64,000 bases of DNA from contig NC_060025.1 of assembly GCF_021134715.1 (NCBI RefSeq), positions 7,750,001-7,814,000 of the forward strand. Direction: 5' to 3'. Source of the DNA: Daphnia pulex (lineage: Eukaryota; Arthropoda; Branchiopoda; Diplostraca; Daphniidae). Made by a program: the position numbers and the translations under genes. Positions 38,915 to 49,976 of this stretch are shown one piece after another (within the stretch, counting starts at the first letter, position 1; every line of letters starts with the position of its first letter). The notes beneath the pieces are model-generated. The model saw nothing but the letters and a program-made list of their open reading frames with translations. It made no database searches and was not told the DNA's origin.

Positions 38915-40235
38915 TTAGCGGTACAGGTTAATTAACTGTGACTGGAATGAGAGTCTCAAACGGTCAGTCAAAGTGGTGGGCAAAAACTGAATGGAATAGG
39001 TCATAAATTTGTCCAAGAGAGTAGCTTCCAAATAGCGGTTCTTCGGATGTTCTCGGTAAAGGGCGTCCGTCATGGCAGTTATTACCGAGCCGCTGTCCCT
39101 CTCCTATAACAATATCGTAAATTCAAAATAGAAGAAACATTTTCATTTTTTGATCAAGTTACGAGGATATTCTTACCGAAAACTTCATAAGTATTTCACC
39201 AATCCGAAGCTGTCTATCGAAATTCGTTTTTCCGTAGTCCTTTTTAACCGACTCGTCCAGTCGATCCCACGTTTCATTGGCCATGGCATTCAAGCCTTCT
39301 TTTCCGGAGATGACATTGGTGGCGGCCAAGAAATTTCCAGGCTCAATCATACTGACTTTAACTTTAAACGGGATCATCTCGAAACGAAGAATGTCCGAGA
39401 ATGCTTCCAGTGCAAATTTGGTGATACTGTAAGCACCCAGGAACGGATCGGCAACCCGGCCCAGAACGGAGGAGACGTTCACTATGCGCCCTTGGCTCTT
39501 GCGGATGAGTGGCAAGAATGCTTTTGTCACACGGATTGTGCCAAACAAGTTGACGGAGGCGACCTGTGGGTTAACAGAAAAATTTAGACGAAGAGAGTCA
39601 TAGTTAAATTTTGGGGAACTAAATAGGTACCGCTTTGTAATCTTCTATGGGAAGCCATTCTAAAAATCCAACTATGTAGCGACCCGCATTGTTGACCACA
39701 CCCCACAGGCCCAACTTGGGCAAATGCCTTTCCACGTATGCGCGAGCTCGATCGACATCTTCTTGGTTAGTGACGTCCATTTCGATTACGTGCAGTCGTC
39801 CAGTCTCATTACCAATGCTTTGCAGACCCAGAGCTCCGTAGCTCTTCTCGTTCAAACAACAGGCAAAGACGGTGAAGTCCATGGAGTGCAATTTTTCGGC
39901 CAGTTGATGGCCGAAGCCCGAGTCACATCCGGTGATGAGAACAGCTCGACCTTTAGGTTTGATCTACAACCATCGTTTTTAAAAATTAAAAAGTTAAGCG
40001 GTCAATAAAAAGACGATGAGAAACTTACGGAAATGGAATTGTAGTAGCCGTAAAACATTTGGGCGAATCCAGTCAAGACCAAAGCAAGACACCAGAGTGG
40101 GAAAACGTAAGAAATTAAATAAGCGAGATTGAAACAAATGATTGCTGGCAGAAATTGCCATTTTAGAACTTTCAAATATCCCATTTTGTTTGCTGCGATC
40201 GGGTGTGCAAGAGGTGTGCCAAGCACGTCTTCCAT
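38915..40235 (-). CDS. SDR copy 4: membrane-anchored short-chain dehydrogenase, short C-terminus
   Basis: Exons 40235-40029, 39963-39631, 39563-39177, 39103-38915; phase-0 introns at the same positions as in copies 1-3; 371 aa. The N-terminus (MEDVLGTPLAHP) is longer than in copies 5 and 6; an internal Met (MGYLKVLKWQF) aligns with copy 5's start and could be used instead. Motifs are TGCDSGFG, DVTNQEDV, NNAG, VNVSS, YSITK and EPGNF, all intact. The protein ends shortly after LRLSFQSQ, lacking the hydrophobic tail of copies 1-3. ACCLNEKS replaces the GCLDEKS-type segment. It belongs with copies 5 and 6. Confidence 0.88.
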
Positions 40236-40553
40236 TGCAAAATGCCAACTGCCAACGAAATTTTACAGTTAACTAGCTATTTTATACACATATTCTGCAT
40301 GCGTTTCAAAAACGATTTAAAAAAAAAAAGCTCCCTCTTTATCATCCAACGTTTTTTCCCCTTTAAAATTACGATTGCAAGACGATTCTTTCGTAGTTTC
40401 AACGAATTTAAGAACGTCGGAAATACCAGTTTATAAGCGCTCTCCAAGAATATTGTGTTACTCTTACCCTGCTCAACAAAGACCAGCAGTTATATATGGT
40501 TATATAATTATTGTATCCAATTAGTTCATTGAGTAGTGTACACGCAGACAAAA
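40236..40553. other. Intergenic / promoter region of SDR copy 4
   Basis: About 320 bp. On the minus strand a TATAAA lies near 40431, about 200 bp before the start codon, a plausible but unproven TATA box. Nothing else is seen. Confidence 0.35.
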
Positions 40554-41853
40554 TTAATCATACATGTACTTGAGTAATTGAGTGTGGAAAAAGAGTCTCA
40601 GATGATTAGAAAGAAAGGTAGGCAAGAACTGAATGCAACTGGCCATTGTTCTATCGAACAGATTAGCTTCGAAATAGCGGTACTTGGGAAACAATCGGCA
40701 AAGGGCATCGGACATGGCGTTGATAACACAACCGATATCTCTGTCCTGAATAGAAAATTTTAGATCAAACAACATTAGTCTTGGACAATTGGGAACAAAT
40801 GAATAAATAAAGAGATATAGGCCTACCGCCAAATTCAAAAAGGATTCCCAAAGACGGGTCTGTCTTAATAAACTCTCCTCCCCGTAATCTTGTTTAACGG
40901 AATCGGGCAACTGATTCCACATTTGGCGGGTCCTGGCATTTGAACTATCTTTGCCTGCGACTATGTTCACTGCTGACATGAAGTTACCCGGTTCAATTAA
41001 ACTGACTTTCACTTTGAGCGGATTGATCTCCAAGCGGAGAATGTCCGAGAAAGCCTTCATCGCAAATTTGCTGATGCAGTAGGCACCTAAAAATGGGTCT
41101 GCAACTCGACCCAAGATTGATGAGACGTTAACTATTCTTCCGCGGCTCCTGCAGATTAACGGCAAGAAAGCTTTCGTCACACGGATGACACCGCATACAT
41201 TAACCGATGAGAGCTTGATAAAGAAAAATGGAATGAGAAATTTACCATAACTGTGATGTCGACACCAATAGCAATATATACCGACTCGTAGGTTTCCAAG
41301 GGGAGCCATTCCAAAAAGCCCAATCTGTAGCAACTGGCATTGTTAACGATACCCCAAAGTCCCTTCTTCGGGAGGCGATCCTCCACAATTTTGCGAGCTC
41401 TATCCACATCTTTCTGGCTGGTGACGTCCATTTGAATAACATGCATACGCCTAGTGCGAATGCCAATCTTTCGTAAACCTACGGCGACATCGCTCGTCTC
41501 ACTTGTCAAGCAGCAGGCAAACACAGTGAACTTCATGGCATGCAATCTCTCAGCTAATAAATGTCCAAAGCCGGAATCACAGCCGGTGATTAGGACAGCT
41601 CGATCTTTAGGCGAGATCTATTAAATTCAAAAGATTGCAAAGACAAATCTCTGATGAATATGAACTCACAGGAACAAGTTATCTATTTTATTTTTACGGA
41701 GACAGTTTGGTAGAAGAATAGGACCACTTGGGTTAATCCAACGCCGCCGATGAAAACGCACAAGATTGGAAATCTATCTGCTATTGAAAATGCTACATTT
41801 AAACAAATTATAGCTGGTCCAAACTGCCATTTTAAAAATCTAATAAGTAGCAT
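40554..41853 (-). CDS. SDR copy 5: membrane-anchored short-chain dehydrogenase
   Basis: Exons 41853-41698, 41617-41282, 41213-40827, 40745-40554; phase-0 introns; 356 aa. The start MLLIRFLKWQF opens directly into a membrane segment. Motifs are TGCDSGFG, DVTSQKDV, NNAS (the usual Gly changed), VNVSS, YCISK and EPGNF, so Ser, Tyr and Lys are all present. It has some charge changes in otherwise conserved stretches (TSETSDVAVGL, CRSRGR), suggesting relaxed or shifted constraint. No hydrophobic C-terminal tail. The upstream TATA plus initiator pair is listed separately. Confidence 0.87.
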
Positions 41854-41923
41854 GTTCTTCACTTGAATTTTGTCTTAATACTCGAGAGGTGGTACCGTCT
41901 ATACCCACGAAGAACGAACCTAC

Positions 41924-41959
41924 AATGAACCAATTCCACCGAATTCTCCTCTATATATA
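41924..41959 (-). promoter_or_regulatory. Core promoter of SDR copy 5 (TATA box plus initiator)
   Basis: Read on the minus strand, TATATATA (41959-41952) is followed about 31 bp later by a TCATT initiator-like site (41928-41924). Transcription starting there gives a 5' UTR of about 73 bases before the ATG at 41853. The spacing is right for an arthropod TATA promoter. Confidence 0.5.
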
Positions 41960-42112
41960 CACTGCACATTACGAATAGGCTAGACAATTTTATTGCACTG
42001 GTGTTAGCGGACTGTTTAAGCGCAATACTTTTAATCAAATCAAACAGAAAAAAAGATAATCAAAAACTTGTTATGGGATATTAAATTGCTATGTGTAATG
42101 ACAAAGCGAAGA

Positions 42113-43404
42113 TTAATGATTGATAGTGAGTAGCTGTGCGTGAAAGATTAGTCGCAGACGGTCAACAAACGAAGTGGGCAAATATTGAATCATCACGGTC
42201 AGAAGTTTGTCGAGCATCGAGGTTTCCAAGTAGCGGTTTTTGGGATGTTCTCTGTAAAGTGCTTCTGTCATAGCGTTAATAACGAAACTGCCATCTCTTT
42301 TCTGATTAGCGGAGCATAAAAAGAAGGCGTAATTAGAATAGGTAAGATTTTTGTAAAATTTTAAAAATCATCTACCGATAAATCGAGGAGAATTTCACCG
42401 ATCCGAACTTGTCTCTCTAAACTGTCTCTCTCATAGTCTTTCTGAAGCGACTCGTCCAATTTGTCCCACATGTGACGTGCCATCAGAACCAAATCGTCTT
42501 TGCAGGAATTGCTGTTGGCCGATGAGAAGTAATTACCTGGTTCAATCGTGCTTACCTGAACTTTAAAGGGTTTCATTTCGAGACGAAGGACATCCGAGAA
42601 AGCCTCAAGCCCGTGCTTGGTGATGCAATAGGCACCCATGAACGGTGCCGCAACACGACCCAAAATGGATGACACATTGATTATTCTTCCTTGGTTCTGG
42701 CGGACTAGCGGCAAAAAGGCTTTCGTCACGCGTATTGCGCCAAACAAATTGACCGATGCGAGCTGTCAAAATATTAATCAAAATTAAGAATAGCAACAAA
42801 TTATTAGGTGATAAATAAAATTAGAAATCAAGCCTACCGTTTCGTATGTTTCAACAGGGAGCCATTCCAAGAATCCCACATCGTATCGATCAGCATTGTT
42901 AACGATACCCCAGAGACCCATTATTGGAAGGTTGTTTTCCACATATTCACGAGCTTCGTCGACATCTTTTTGAACATTCACGTCCATGTGAACGACGTGC
43001 ATTCGTCCGGTCCTTTTACCGTTGCTTTTCAAACTTAAAGATCCTTTACTTGTTTCATCCAAGCAACAAGCAAAGACGTAGAAATTCATGGCGTGTAATT
43101 TCTCTGCCAACTGATGTCCGAAGCCGGAATCACATCCGGTGATTACAACAGCTCGTTCTTTCGGTTCGATCTGCGGCCAAATTCAATATTTACTTGAGAC
43201 GAGGTAATTTATAATCAAAAAAATTTTGCTTACCGAAAGAGAGTTGTAGTAGATGCGGGTCAATTGGGAAAGTCCGGCCCCGACCATGAGAATGCAACAA
43301 ACCGTTGATAAATCGGCCACTAAATATGCCAGATTGAACCAGATTATTGCTGGGAAAAGATCCCAGTTCACAATTTGGAAGAGTCTTGTTTGATGGTTCT
43401 CCAT
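42113..43404 (-). CDS. SDR copy 6: membrane-anchored short-chain dehydrogenase
   Basis: Exons 43404-43234, 43170-42838, 42762-42376, 42301-42113; phase-0 introns; 359 aa. MENHQTRLFQIVNWDLFPAI leads into the N-terminal anchor. Motifs are TGCDSGFG, NNAD (Gly to Asp), VSSI, YCITK and EPGNY (Phe to Tyr); the Ser-Tyr-Lys set is complete. The C-terminal exon is close to copy 4 (YREHPKNRYLE in both) and ends without a hydrophobic tail. It is the last of the array and faces the HDAC10-like gene head to head. Confidence 0.88.
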
Positions 43405-44163
43405 GATTTACGGTCGTGAAGTGAATGGCAGATAAAAAAAAAGAATAATAGATGAACCAAAATTTCAGACCACGTCGACTTTTTTTATGCTGTTACATAA
43501 ATAGCAGTGTTGCGTAAAATGTTCAACGTTGCATTGGAATAATGTAATAAAATTCAAGCACAAATTTTTTTCATAGGATTCCAAAAATTGTACGTCTAAA
43601 CGACGTATAGAGCTAAAAATAAACAACGAATATTTTTAGCTGTGTGCTAGGGAATAAGCAACCAATGGGATTCATTTTTTGATAAAAGAGGCGTATTTTT
43701 TAAAATTCGTTTGAAATCTGAATTTAAAGAAAAAGTTGGTCTCTTAAGAATAAATTGTCGTCCTAGTTCTATAACATGTGGAGCGAAAGAAACTAAAAAC
43801 AGGGCGACAACTTACACTACGTAAAACGGTAAAAGTGGGGAATTGCGATTCAAATTTGCCGCTTGTGTGTTGTGTTTATGGATATCCGTAGTTTAGGTTT
43901 AGGCCTACATTTCTCACATTCCTTTTCCGCATTTTACCACCCCGATGTAAACAAAAAACAGGTGGAGAATAAGAGCAGACGTAAATTGACAGACTGTGAG
44001 ATTCAATTGCAGTCTTCGGTTGAACTTTTGAAGTAACTATTTAACTAATATCAGACATTTATAATCATTTTATTAGTTTACTGTTTAAATTTACTGTACT
44101 AAGTTTTAACATCATTCTATTAAAATAGGGTTTCACATAGTGCCTGTTGAAAATTGATGTAAA
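43405..44163. other. Shared upstream region between SDR copy 6 (-) and the HDAC10-like gene (+)
   Basis: A 759-bp divergent intergenic region. On the minus strand CATAAAAAAA near 43481 followed about 33 bp later by TTCATC could be the copy 6 core promoter. No TATA box is evident ahead of the HDAC10-like start. Confidence 0.4.
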
Positions 44164-47100
44164 ATGACGACAGGAGTTGTTTACGACCAGCGCATGGCTG
44201 ACCACAAGTGCTTGTGGGATTTAAAATACAACGAAAAACCCGAAAGATTTATTAATGTACTGAAACGGTAATACTGAAATGATGTAAAACAAGATGATGA
44301 TGCTTGATTTTTTTATTTTCTGACGTTGCTTTACATTTCATCAACTGACATTAATAACATTCACTTTCTCTTATCTATTTGCGCTTACAAACAAAGATGT
44401 GAGGAGCTAAAACTTCTGCAAAGATGCCTTCCTCTCAAACCAAGAGAAGCTACGGAGGAAGAATTACTGAAGCTGCACACACCTGATATGATAAGCATCT
44501 TAAAGGACACAGAAAACATTTCTGATGAAGAAGCCTTAGAAAAACTAAGTTCCAAGTATGATTTTCTGTACATTCATCCGGTAAGGTTTATTCTTTTGAA
44601 ATGTTTCCCCCGCTAAATTCATATATTTATCCATGTTTGTTTTTTTTTAATTCATTGTTTAGAGCACCTATCAGTTATCATTGTTGGCTGCTGGATCAAC
44701 AGTTGAGCTGGTATCTAACATACTAGATGGGAAAATAAGAAATGGAATGGCAATTATTAGGTAGGCCTATGTATAAAATGTTTGAAGAAGTCTTGCCTAA
44801 TTGTAGATATTTTGACAGCAGATTAATTGCCTAATTAATAAAATTCTAATAATTACCAAATATAGACCACCTGGTCACCACGCAATGAAAAGTGAGTACT
44901 GTGGATACTGTTTTTACAACAACGTCGCAATTGCTGCCCAACATGCCCTTGATAATCGTGGCCTAAAAAGGATACTAATAGTGGATTGGGACATTCATCA
45001 TGGACAAGCTACTCAGCAAATGTTTTATGGTGATCCAAGGTAACTGCTACAATCATGTTGGTTTCAAATTTTGTGTGTGATGTCTTATGTGTCGCACCTT
45101 CTTTGTGCACAGGGTCTTGTATTTTTCGATTCACGGATTTCAAAACGGAGCATTTTGGCCTCATTTGCGAGAATCTGATTACCACTACATCGGCCGTGGT
45201 GCTGGCTTAGGCTATAACATCAATGTGCCAATGAACGAGGTTAAAATGGGCAACAGTGATTATATGGCGATATTTCATCAACTCCTCTTACCCATCGCTT
45301 ATGAGGTGTGGAATTTTTAATCGCGTTATTCCGTGATAGGCTAAATTCTGGGTGCAATCTTTATTATTTACCTTCACAGTTTAATCCTGAACTAATTATA
45401 GTAAGCGCTGGTTACGACGCTGCTCTTGGATGCCCAGAGGTACTGTCGAAATCAAACTATTTCATTTTGTGTACATAATTCCATGCTGTATTATTTCTTA
45501 CTTGATACAGGGTGAAATGGAAATAACACCGGCGTGCTATAGCCATTTTACGAATTCACTTATGGGTCTGGCAAATGGTCGACTAGCTGTAGTTCTTGAA
45601 GTAAGTATCAATGTAACGGACGCAATCAAACATATCTCAATAAAATTACTTTTAGGGAGGATACTGCTTGAAATCTTTGTCTGAAGGTGCTGCTCTAACA
45701 TTGCGGACCTTGCTCGGTGACCCTTGTCCACCTCTCTTAAGCAATCTGGACACTCCCACTAAAAGGTTCGTTATAGAAAGTGCTGATTCTCTCCTATTGG
45801 CTTTATTTTACCAACATTAACATTTTTAAAGTGCCCAAAACACGATTTTGAGTGTCATGTACGTCCTGCGCCGTTACTGGAAATGCCTTCAACATCTTGA
45901 AGTGTTTAGTGTTCAAGAAATAAAGGATGCAACGAAAATTCGTGAGAACCAATTCTGGCCGCAAATAGAATTTTTGGGCAGTGACGAAAAACCAGAAACA
46001 TATCCAACCCGTGATATTTGTCCTGTGCAGGATCCGAAAGTTGCTGCAGAGCTTGATGCTCAGCTGGATGTTTTGATTGCTGGTTAACAATTTATTCATA
46101 TTTGGTTTTGAACGTAACTAATCACTTCATTTTTTAAAAATCAGGTACATGTTTGGACGTCCAACAGTATCGTGTTGGCTTCGTTGCAAACTCGACAGAA
46201 TGTATAGAGTCACTATCCGAAATCATTCAGCGCTGCCACATGCTCCCAACAGTTAGTACTGTTCTTTTAATCATACGATGAACTCTTAAAAATTTGAAAT
46301 ATTGGATAGGACCGAACTGAGACTGGGGCAGGAAGAACAACCTCGGCAATTCTTTTGAATGTACGATCGGATTGACGCTCATTTCAGAATTTCCCTTTTT
46401 AAATTTTTTGTATTCAGTTGATAGATAGTCTCGTTGATGGAACATGTCGAAGTGGTATCGCGATTGGCGACAACTCCTGTCATATTGTGGTCGATTCTTT
46501 GAAGTATGCCATCGACGACCGAAGCCTTCAAAAGTAAGTTTCCTTTCAAAAGAATGTTTGACTAGGAATTCGACGACTAATCATCATCTGTTTCATGCAG
46601 TGTGATGTTTATCGACATGAGAACTCATCCTGATCGCGAGATACAAAAGTTTTTCCAAGAAGATGTTCGTATTTTATACGCGTCGTTGTTTGCCTTTCTT
46701 GACTCATGTGGGTCGGAATCCGTTGGGGCTAAAACAACAAAATTAGCTGTCAACGTTGGCTTGCAGGTTTCAATCTTTAAAAAATGTAAAAGGTCAAAAC
46801 AAAAAAAATGTTCTATCGCATCTTTAAAACTTTAGCAAAGTTGTGGCGATGGGGATGTTTTATCTGCTTTATTCCGTATCCTGTTGCCTGTGGCCTATCA
46901 GTTTGGACCCCAGTTAATTGTCGTGGCTGCTGATCATTCGCCATCAGGTACCGAAAATATTTTACAATTTTTTTTTTGAATTCGTAACTTTCCAACTCAT
47001 TTGTTAAAAATCACTTAGGAGGTGTTTCATCCGAATGTTTCGGTCAAGTCATTCACCTCTTAACATCGTTATGTGGAGGTCGGTTAGCTGTTATTTTTAA

Positions 47101-47572
47101 ACACAACAAGGATCCCAGTTCTTCATTAAGTGGACTCAAAATTTGCGTCAAAGCTCTGTTGGGAGATCCCATCTCCATGTTGACTCCGGAAGGAACCAAC
47201 CAACAACTAAATGTCGTATCAATGTCCGCAATTCATAACGTAATCCGAGAGCAAAATGCTTTTTGGAATGCTTTAAAATTTGAAGTGCAAGTACCAGATA
47301 TTAATGTTCTCATTCCACCGTACATGAATGATGGGAAGGTTTTGAGATACAACCCCGAGCTTCTCCAACATTAATTCCATTTACTCTCCAACTTTAAAAA
47401 ATCCGATTTTCCCTCTAGCACCGATTTGTGTCAGTTAACCCCTGAGGATCGTGAACCGTTACGTTCACTCGGTAACCCAAGTTCTATTGAGGCTCGCACA
47501 ATGAAGTACGAGCGTGTTGCAAGGTCGAATACTATATGTAGTGCCACTCCAAACAACTTTCCTTTTGACTAG
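44164..47572 (+). CDS. HDAC10: HDAC10-like class IIb deacetylase (predicted polyamine deacetylase), complete, 15 exons
   Basis: Exons 44164-44267, 44397-44580, 44663-44760, 44866-45039, 45113-45305, 45380-45439, 45511-45600, 45656-45765, 45832-46082, 46145-46251, 46418-46533, 46601-46766, 46836-46947, 47019-47338, 47435-47572; phases all agree; 740 aa. The first domain (about 1-330) has RPPGHHA (His133, His134), zinc ligands Asp171, His173 (DWDIHHG) and Asp264 (SAGYDAA), and Tyr304 (EGGY): a full catalytic set. Glu271 (CPEGEM), 33 residues before the tyrosine, is the gatekeeper acid typical of HDAC10; HDAC6 has Leu there. [13 protein letters not shown] and [14 protein letters not shown] also match HDAC10. 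The second half keeps a degenerate deacetylase fold ([28 protein letters not shown]) without catalytic residues, as in HDAC10. The PECE-type loop before KPER is missing. The last-exon acceptor is the least certain joint. AATAAA is at 47577. Confidence 0.9.
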
Positions 47573-47576
47573 TTTC

Positions 47577-47582
47577 AATAAA
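47577..47582 (+). terminator. Poly(A) signal of the HDAC10-like gene
   Basis: AATAAA begins five bases after the predicted stop codon, followed by T-rich sequence. This supports the choice of last exon. The palindrome begins about 200 bp further on. Confidence 0.6.
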
Positions 47583-48059
47583 TTTTCTCATCTAAACAGC
47601 TTAAATTTATTCTATCTCAACTGAGTCACAAATTTCATTTCAATATCAATGTCAATGACGCAAAGTTCACTTTCTTTGTACAGTCGCCAGTCGAAATCAT
47701 GCAACTAAACCTGACTAAACCTCCCCCCTCTTTACTAAACGCCAATGTTTAAACAGTCCTGAGATATTTGTATCTAATAGGCTATCTGATTATTCATTTC
47801 TCGTGAGTCGTGATAAGCTTCGGAAACAGAGTTTTCGTAAAGAAATCCATCCGTTCCGTACAGTCAAACGTGGTAATCGTGATCTTTCGGCTGTCGGTAG
47901 GTGGCTAATAAAATAGATTGTGCTCCAGCCACCAGGTGACGCGAGTGTCTTAGTGAGGACGAACCGACGAAATTTGCCATTTGTTTCCGAAACGCTGACT
48001 GAAAGTTTGTTATTCGTTATGGAATTGCGGTGTAGATCTACATTTTCAGCCATGAAATG

Positions 48060-49098
48060 GTAATGCTAGATTTGTTGGAATTTCACTTGGCCAATCAATG
48101 TGACGACGTGGGTCGAAACTGCTGTCCATTTTGCCGACATGTCGGCCATTGTTAGCTGTACCCATACGGACGTCTCATCTCGTGCTGAAACACTTCAGAC
48201 TTTCAGAGCTAGTAAAGGAATTTTGTTGATCAATTTACCTGCAATAATGGAATAGTTTTTATTAGTTGATGTTCAGGTTGAGATCCCTTTGCTCAACTGT
48301 TGCAGAAATTGAGAACATGACAAAGTCTGAGCTTCATGGCTGTTGTATCATCAACGTGGTTTTGTTGCAGCCAGCTGATGAGAAAGGTGTGATCGAGTCA
48401 AGTTGAGCTGCAGCTGCTGCATGCAGTTTATCAAACTGTTGTTATCCCTATTGTCACAACAGGAAGACTTCTTGAATCGGTAATTTGATCAATGTTATTT
48501 GTTGTAACTTGGGAAGTCTTGTTTGTTTTGTTTTTTTATTTTGTATTCAATTGACGAGTTTAAGATAAGATGAAATTGTAGAAAATTAGGGGTAATATTT
48601 CTTCCTTCCAAATAGTTGTTTCTGTTCAAAGATAGCCACAGTGTTAATCAGCTTCCACTGAGTTTTTTTTTAATTATTTTCTTCTAGAACAGAATTTCCC
48701 ACCCAAACACCCATATTACCAAGTTTTTATAACATATTGGAAGTGATGTACAGAATTCTTCCCTGGTTTCTTTTTCAATTCAAATTAATTATTAATTTTA
48801 AATTAAGTAAATTTCATTAGCAGTACCATTTTTTCACATTTCAAAGTGTTATTGGTTCATTAATGTTCTTTTGATATGCAGAAGTTCATGACCAGTTTGA
48901 TGTTTGAGCTGTTTTTGGTTTTGCTGTTTGGTGTACAGTGGTTTTGCAGTCCCTTTCCGGTTGAGAGATGCTCTTAAATGGAGCTTGTGCAGACTTGCAG
49001 TTCAACATCACACTTAAATGTGTCATTTGCCTATGCTTGTGTCCGTGCAGTATATGCCGCGTTGAACAGTTGGGTTAAATAGTCAATGTTGCCTGATT
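48060..49098 (+). other. Left palindrome arm, outer part, nothing coding recognised
   Basis: AT-rich sequence between the outer edge and the repeated module. Its mirror is about 61795-62825. Only an 8-bp indel and scattered substitutions separate the two copies, all toward the outer end. Confidence 0.5.
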
Positions 49099-49360
49099 GC
49101 ATACTGTCAGTCATTCCAACAAGCTGACTAGTAGCGCTCAGTCAATTTCCATCCATTAGATCCTCATGCTGTCAAAAGCCTAAAACTCATGCTTGAAGCC
49201 CACACATAGAGGAATACAAATGTATCGAGATAATAAGGTATGTTTCGATTCTTTCTGCTACCAGACCATTACAATTCAGATTTTCCTAAAACATAGATAT
49301 TCTTTCTCATGAACCATAGAATCTTTTCTGAATTCTTCGCAATTTTGGTGGCGTCACGCT
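49099..49360 (+). repeat. Dispersed module, copy 1 of 4 (left arm)
   Basis: Starts GCATACTGTCAGTCATTCC, includes CAATTTCCATCCATTAGAT and GTCAAAAGCCTAAAACTCATG, and ends near AATTTTGGTGGCGTC. Related copies lie at 55009-55262 (-), 55693-55918 (+) and 61533-61794 (-). It is thus repeated within each arm as well as between arms. Confidence 0.75.
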
Positions 49361-49363
49361 TGA

Positions 49364-49680
49364 AGGTCACGAGAAACATTACGTAAAACTGGCATGTGGT
49401 GCGGTGGTTTAGAGGCTGGGTGAGAACGACACGTGTTTCAACATTATCAAGCAGGTATAATGGCCGCAAGGCTCAGCCATTTGGAATTCATTTTGATTTT
49501 GGTTTTTGTAGACCCATCCCCAGCAACGTCACCTGCAGAAGAAAAGGCCAGTTTGCATTTCAATCGAAGGTCATGGAGATCATTACGTTAAACTTGTCAT
49601 GCAGTGGTGTAGAGGTTGGGTGAGAACGGAAAGTTTTGTATCATTATCATCAAGAAGGTAAAATAACCGCAAGGCTTAAG
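49364..49680 (+). repeat. Diverged tandem duplication of about 115 bp
   Basis: AAGGTCACGAGAAACATTACG (from about 49364) and AAGGTCATGGAGATCATTACG (from about 49566) begin two parallel blocks. Both continue with a GTTTAGAGG/GTGTAGAGG step, GGGTGAGAACG and CCGCAAGGCT. Offset about 202 bp. Mirrored at about 61213-61529. Confidence 0.65.
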
Positions 49681-49701
49681 AGGAGGAGTGAGAAAAAGTT
49701 G

Positions 49702-49736
49702 TATAAAAGCCGAGAGAAAAGTCGACAGGGATCAGT
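49702..49736 (+). promoter_or_regulatory. Core promoter of decayed YYTT gene copy A (TATA plus TCAGT initiator)
   Basis: TATAAAA at 49702-49708 and TCAGT at 49732-49736 are about 32 bp apart, the canonical arthropod spacing. The initiator is followed by CGAGTGAGCATC. It leads into exon 1 ending in ATGG before a GTAAAT donor at 49822. A mirror copy lies in the right arm at about 61157-61191 (-). Confidence 0.6.
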
Positions 49737-49941
49737 CGAGTGAGCATCTCCGGACACGGCAACAACTGCAGTGCACTTGTTGCCATCCGCTCTCAGCTGC
49801 TATCAACAGTTCGCAATCATGGGTAAATTATCTGTTGTTACATGGAATTATGTATCAATTTCTAGGTTATTTTATCTATGTCAATATGCCGGTAATTTTA
49901 GCGTATTAATTTTTTTTATTATTTTATTTGTTGTCTAGTTG

Positions 49942-49976
49942 TATATAAGGACAAAGAAAAGGCGAAAGAAATCAGT
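49942..49976 (+). promoter_or_regulatory. Core promoter of decayed YYTT gene copy B
   Basis: TATATAAG at 49942-49949 and TCAGT at 49972-49976 again have TATA-initiator spacing, with the same CGAGTGAGCATCTC following. Exon 1 runs to ATGG at 50057-50060 with donor GTAACC. The mirror is at about 60917-60951 (-). Confidence 0.6.

Noticed and set aside
47339..47374. Read-through of HDAC10-like exon 14 to a stop at 47374
   Set aside because: Possible as an alternative end, but the donor after GGGAAG and the acceptor before 47435 open a further 45 residues in the right phase, ending beside a poly(A) signal.
44164..47572. Naming the deacetylase HDAC6
   Set aside because: HDAC6 would have two active domains and a ubiquitin-binding zinc finger, and Leu at the gatekeeper site. 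Here there is one active domain, no zinc finger and Glu271.
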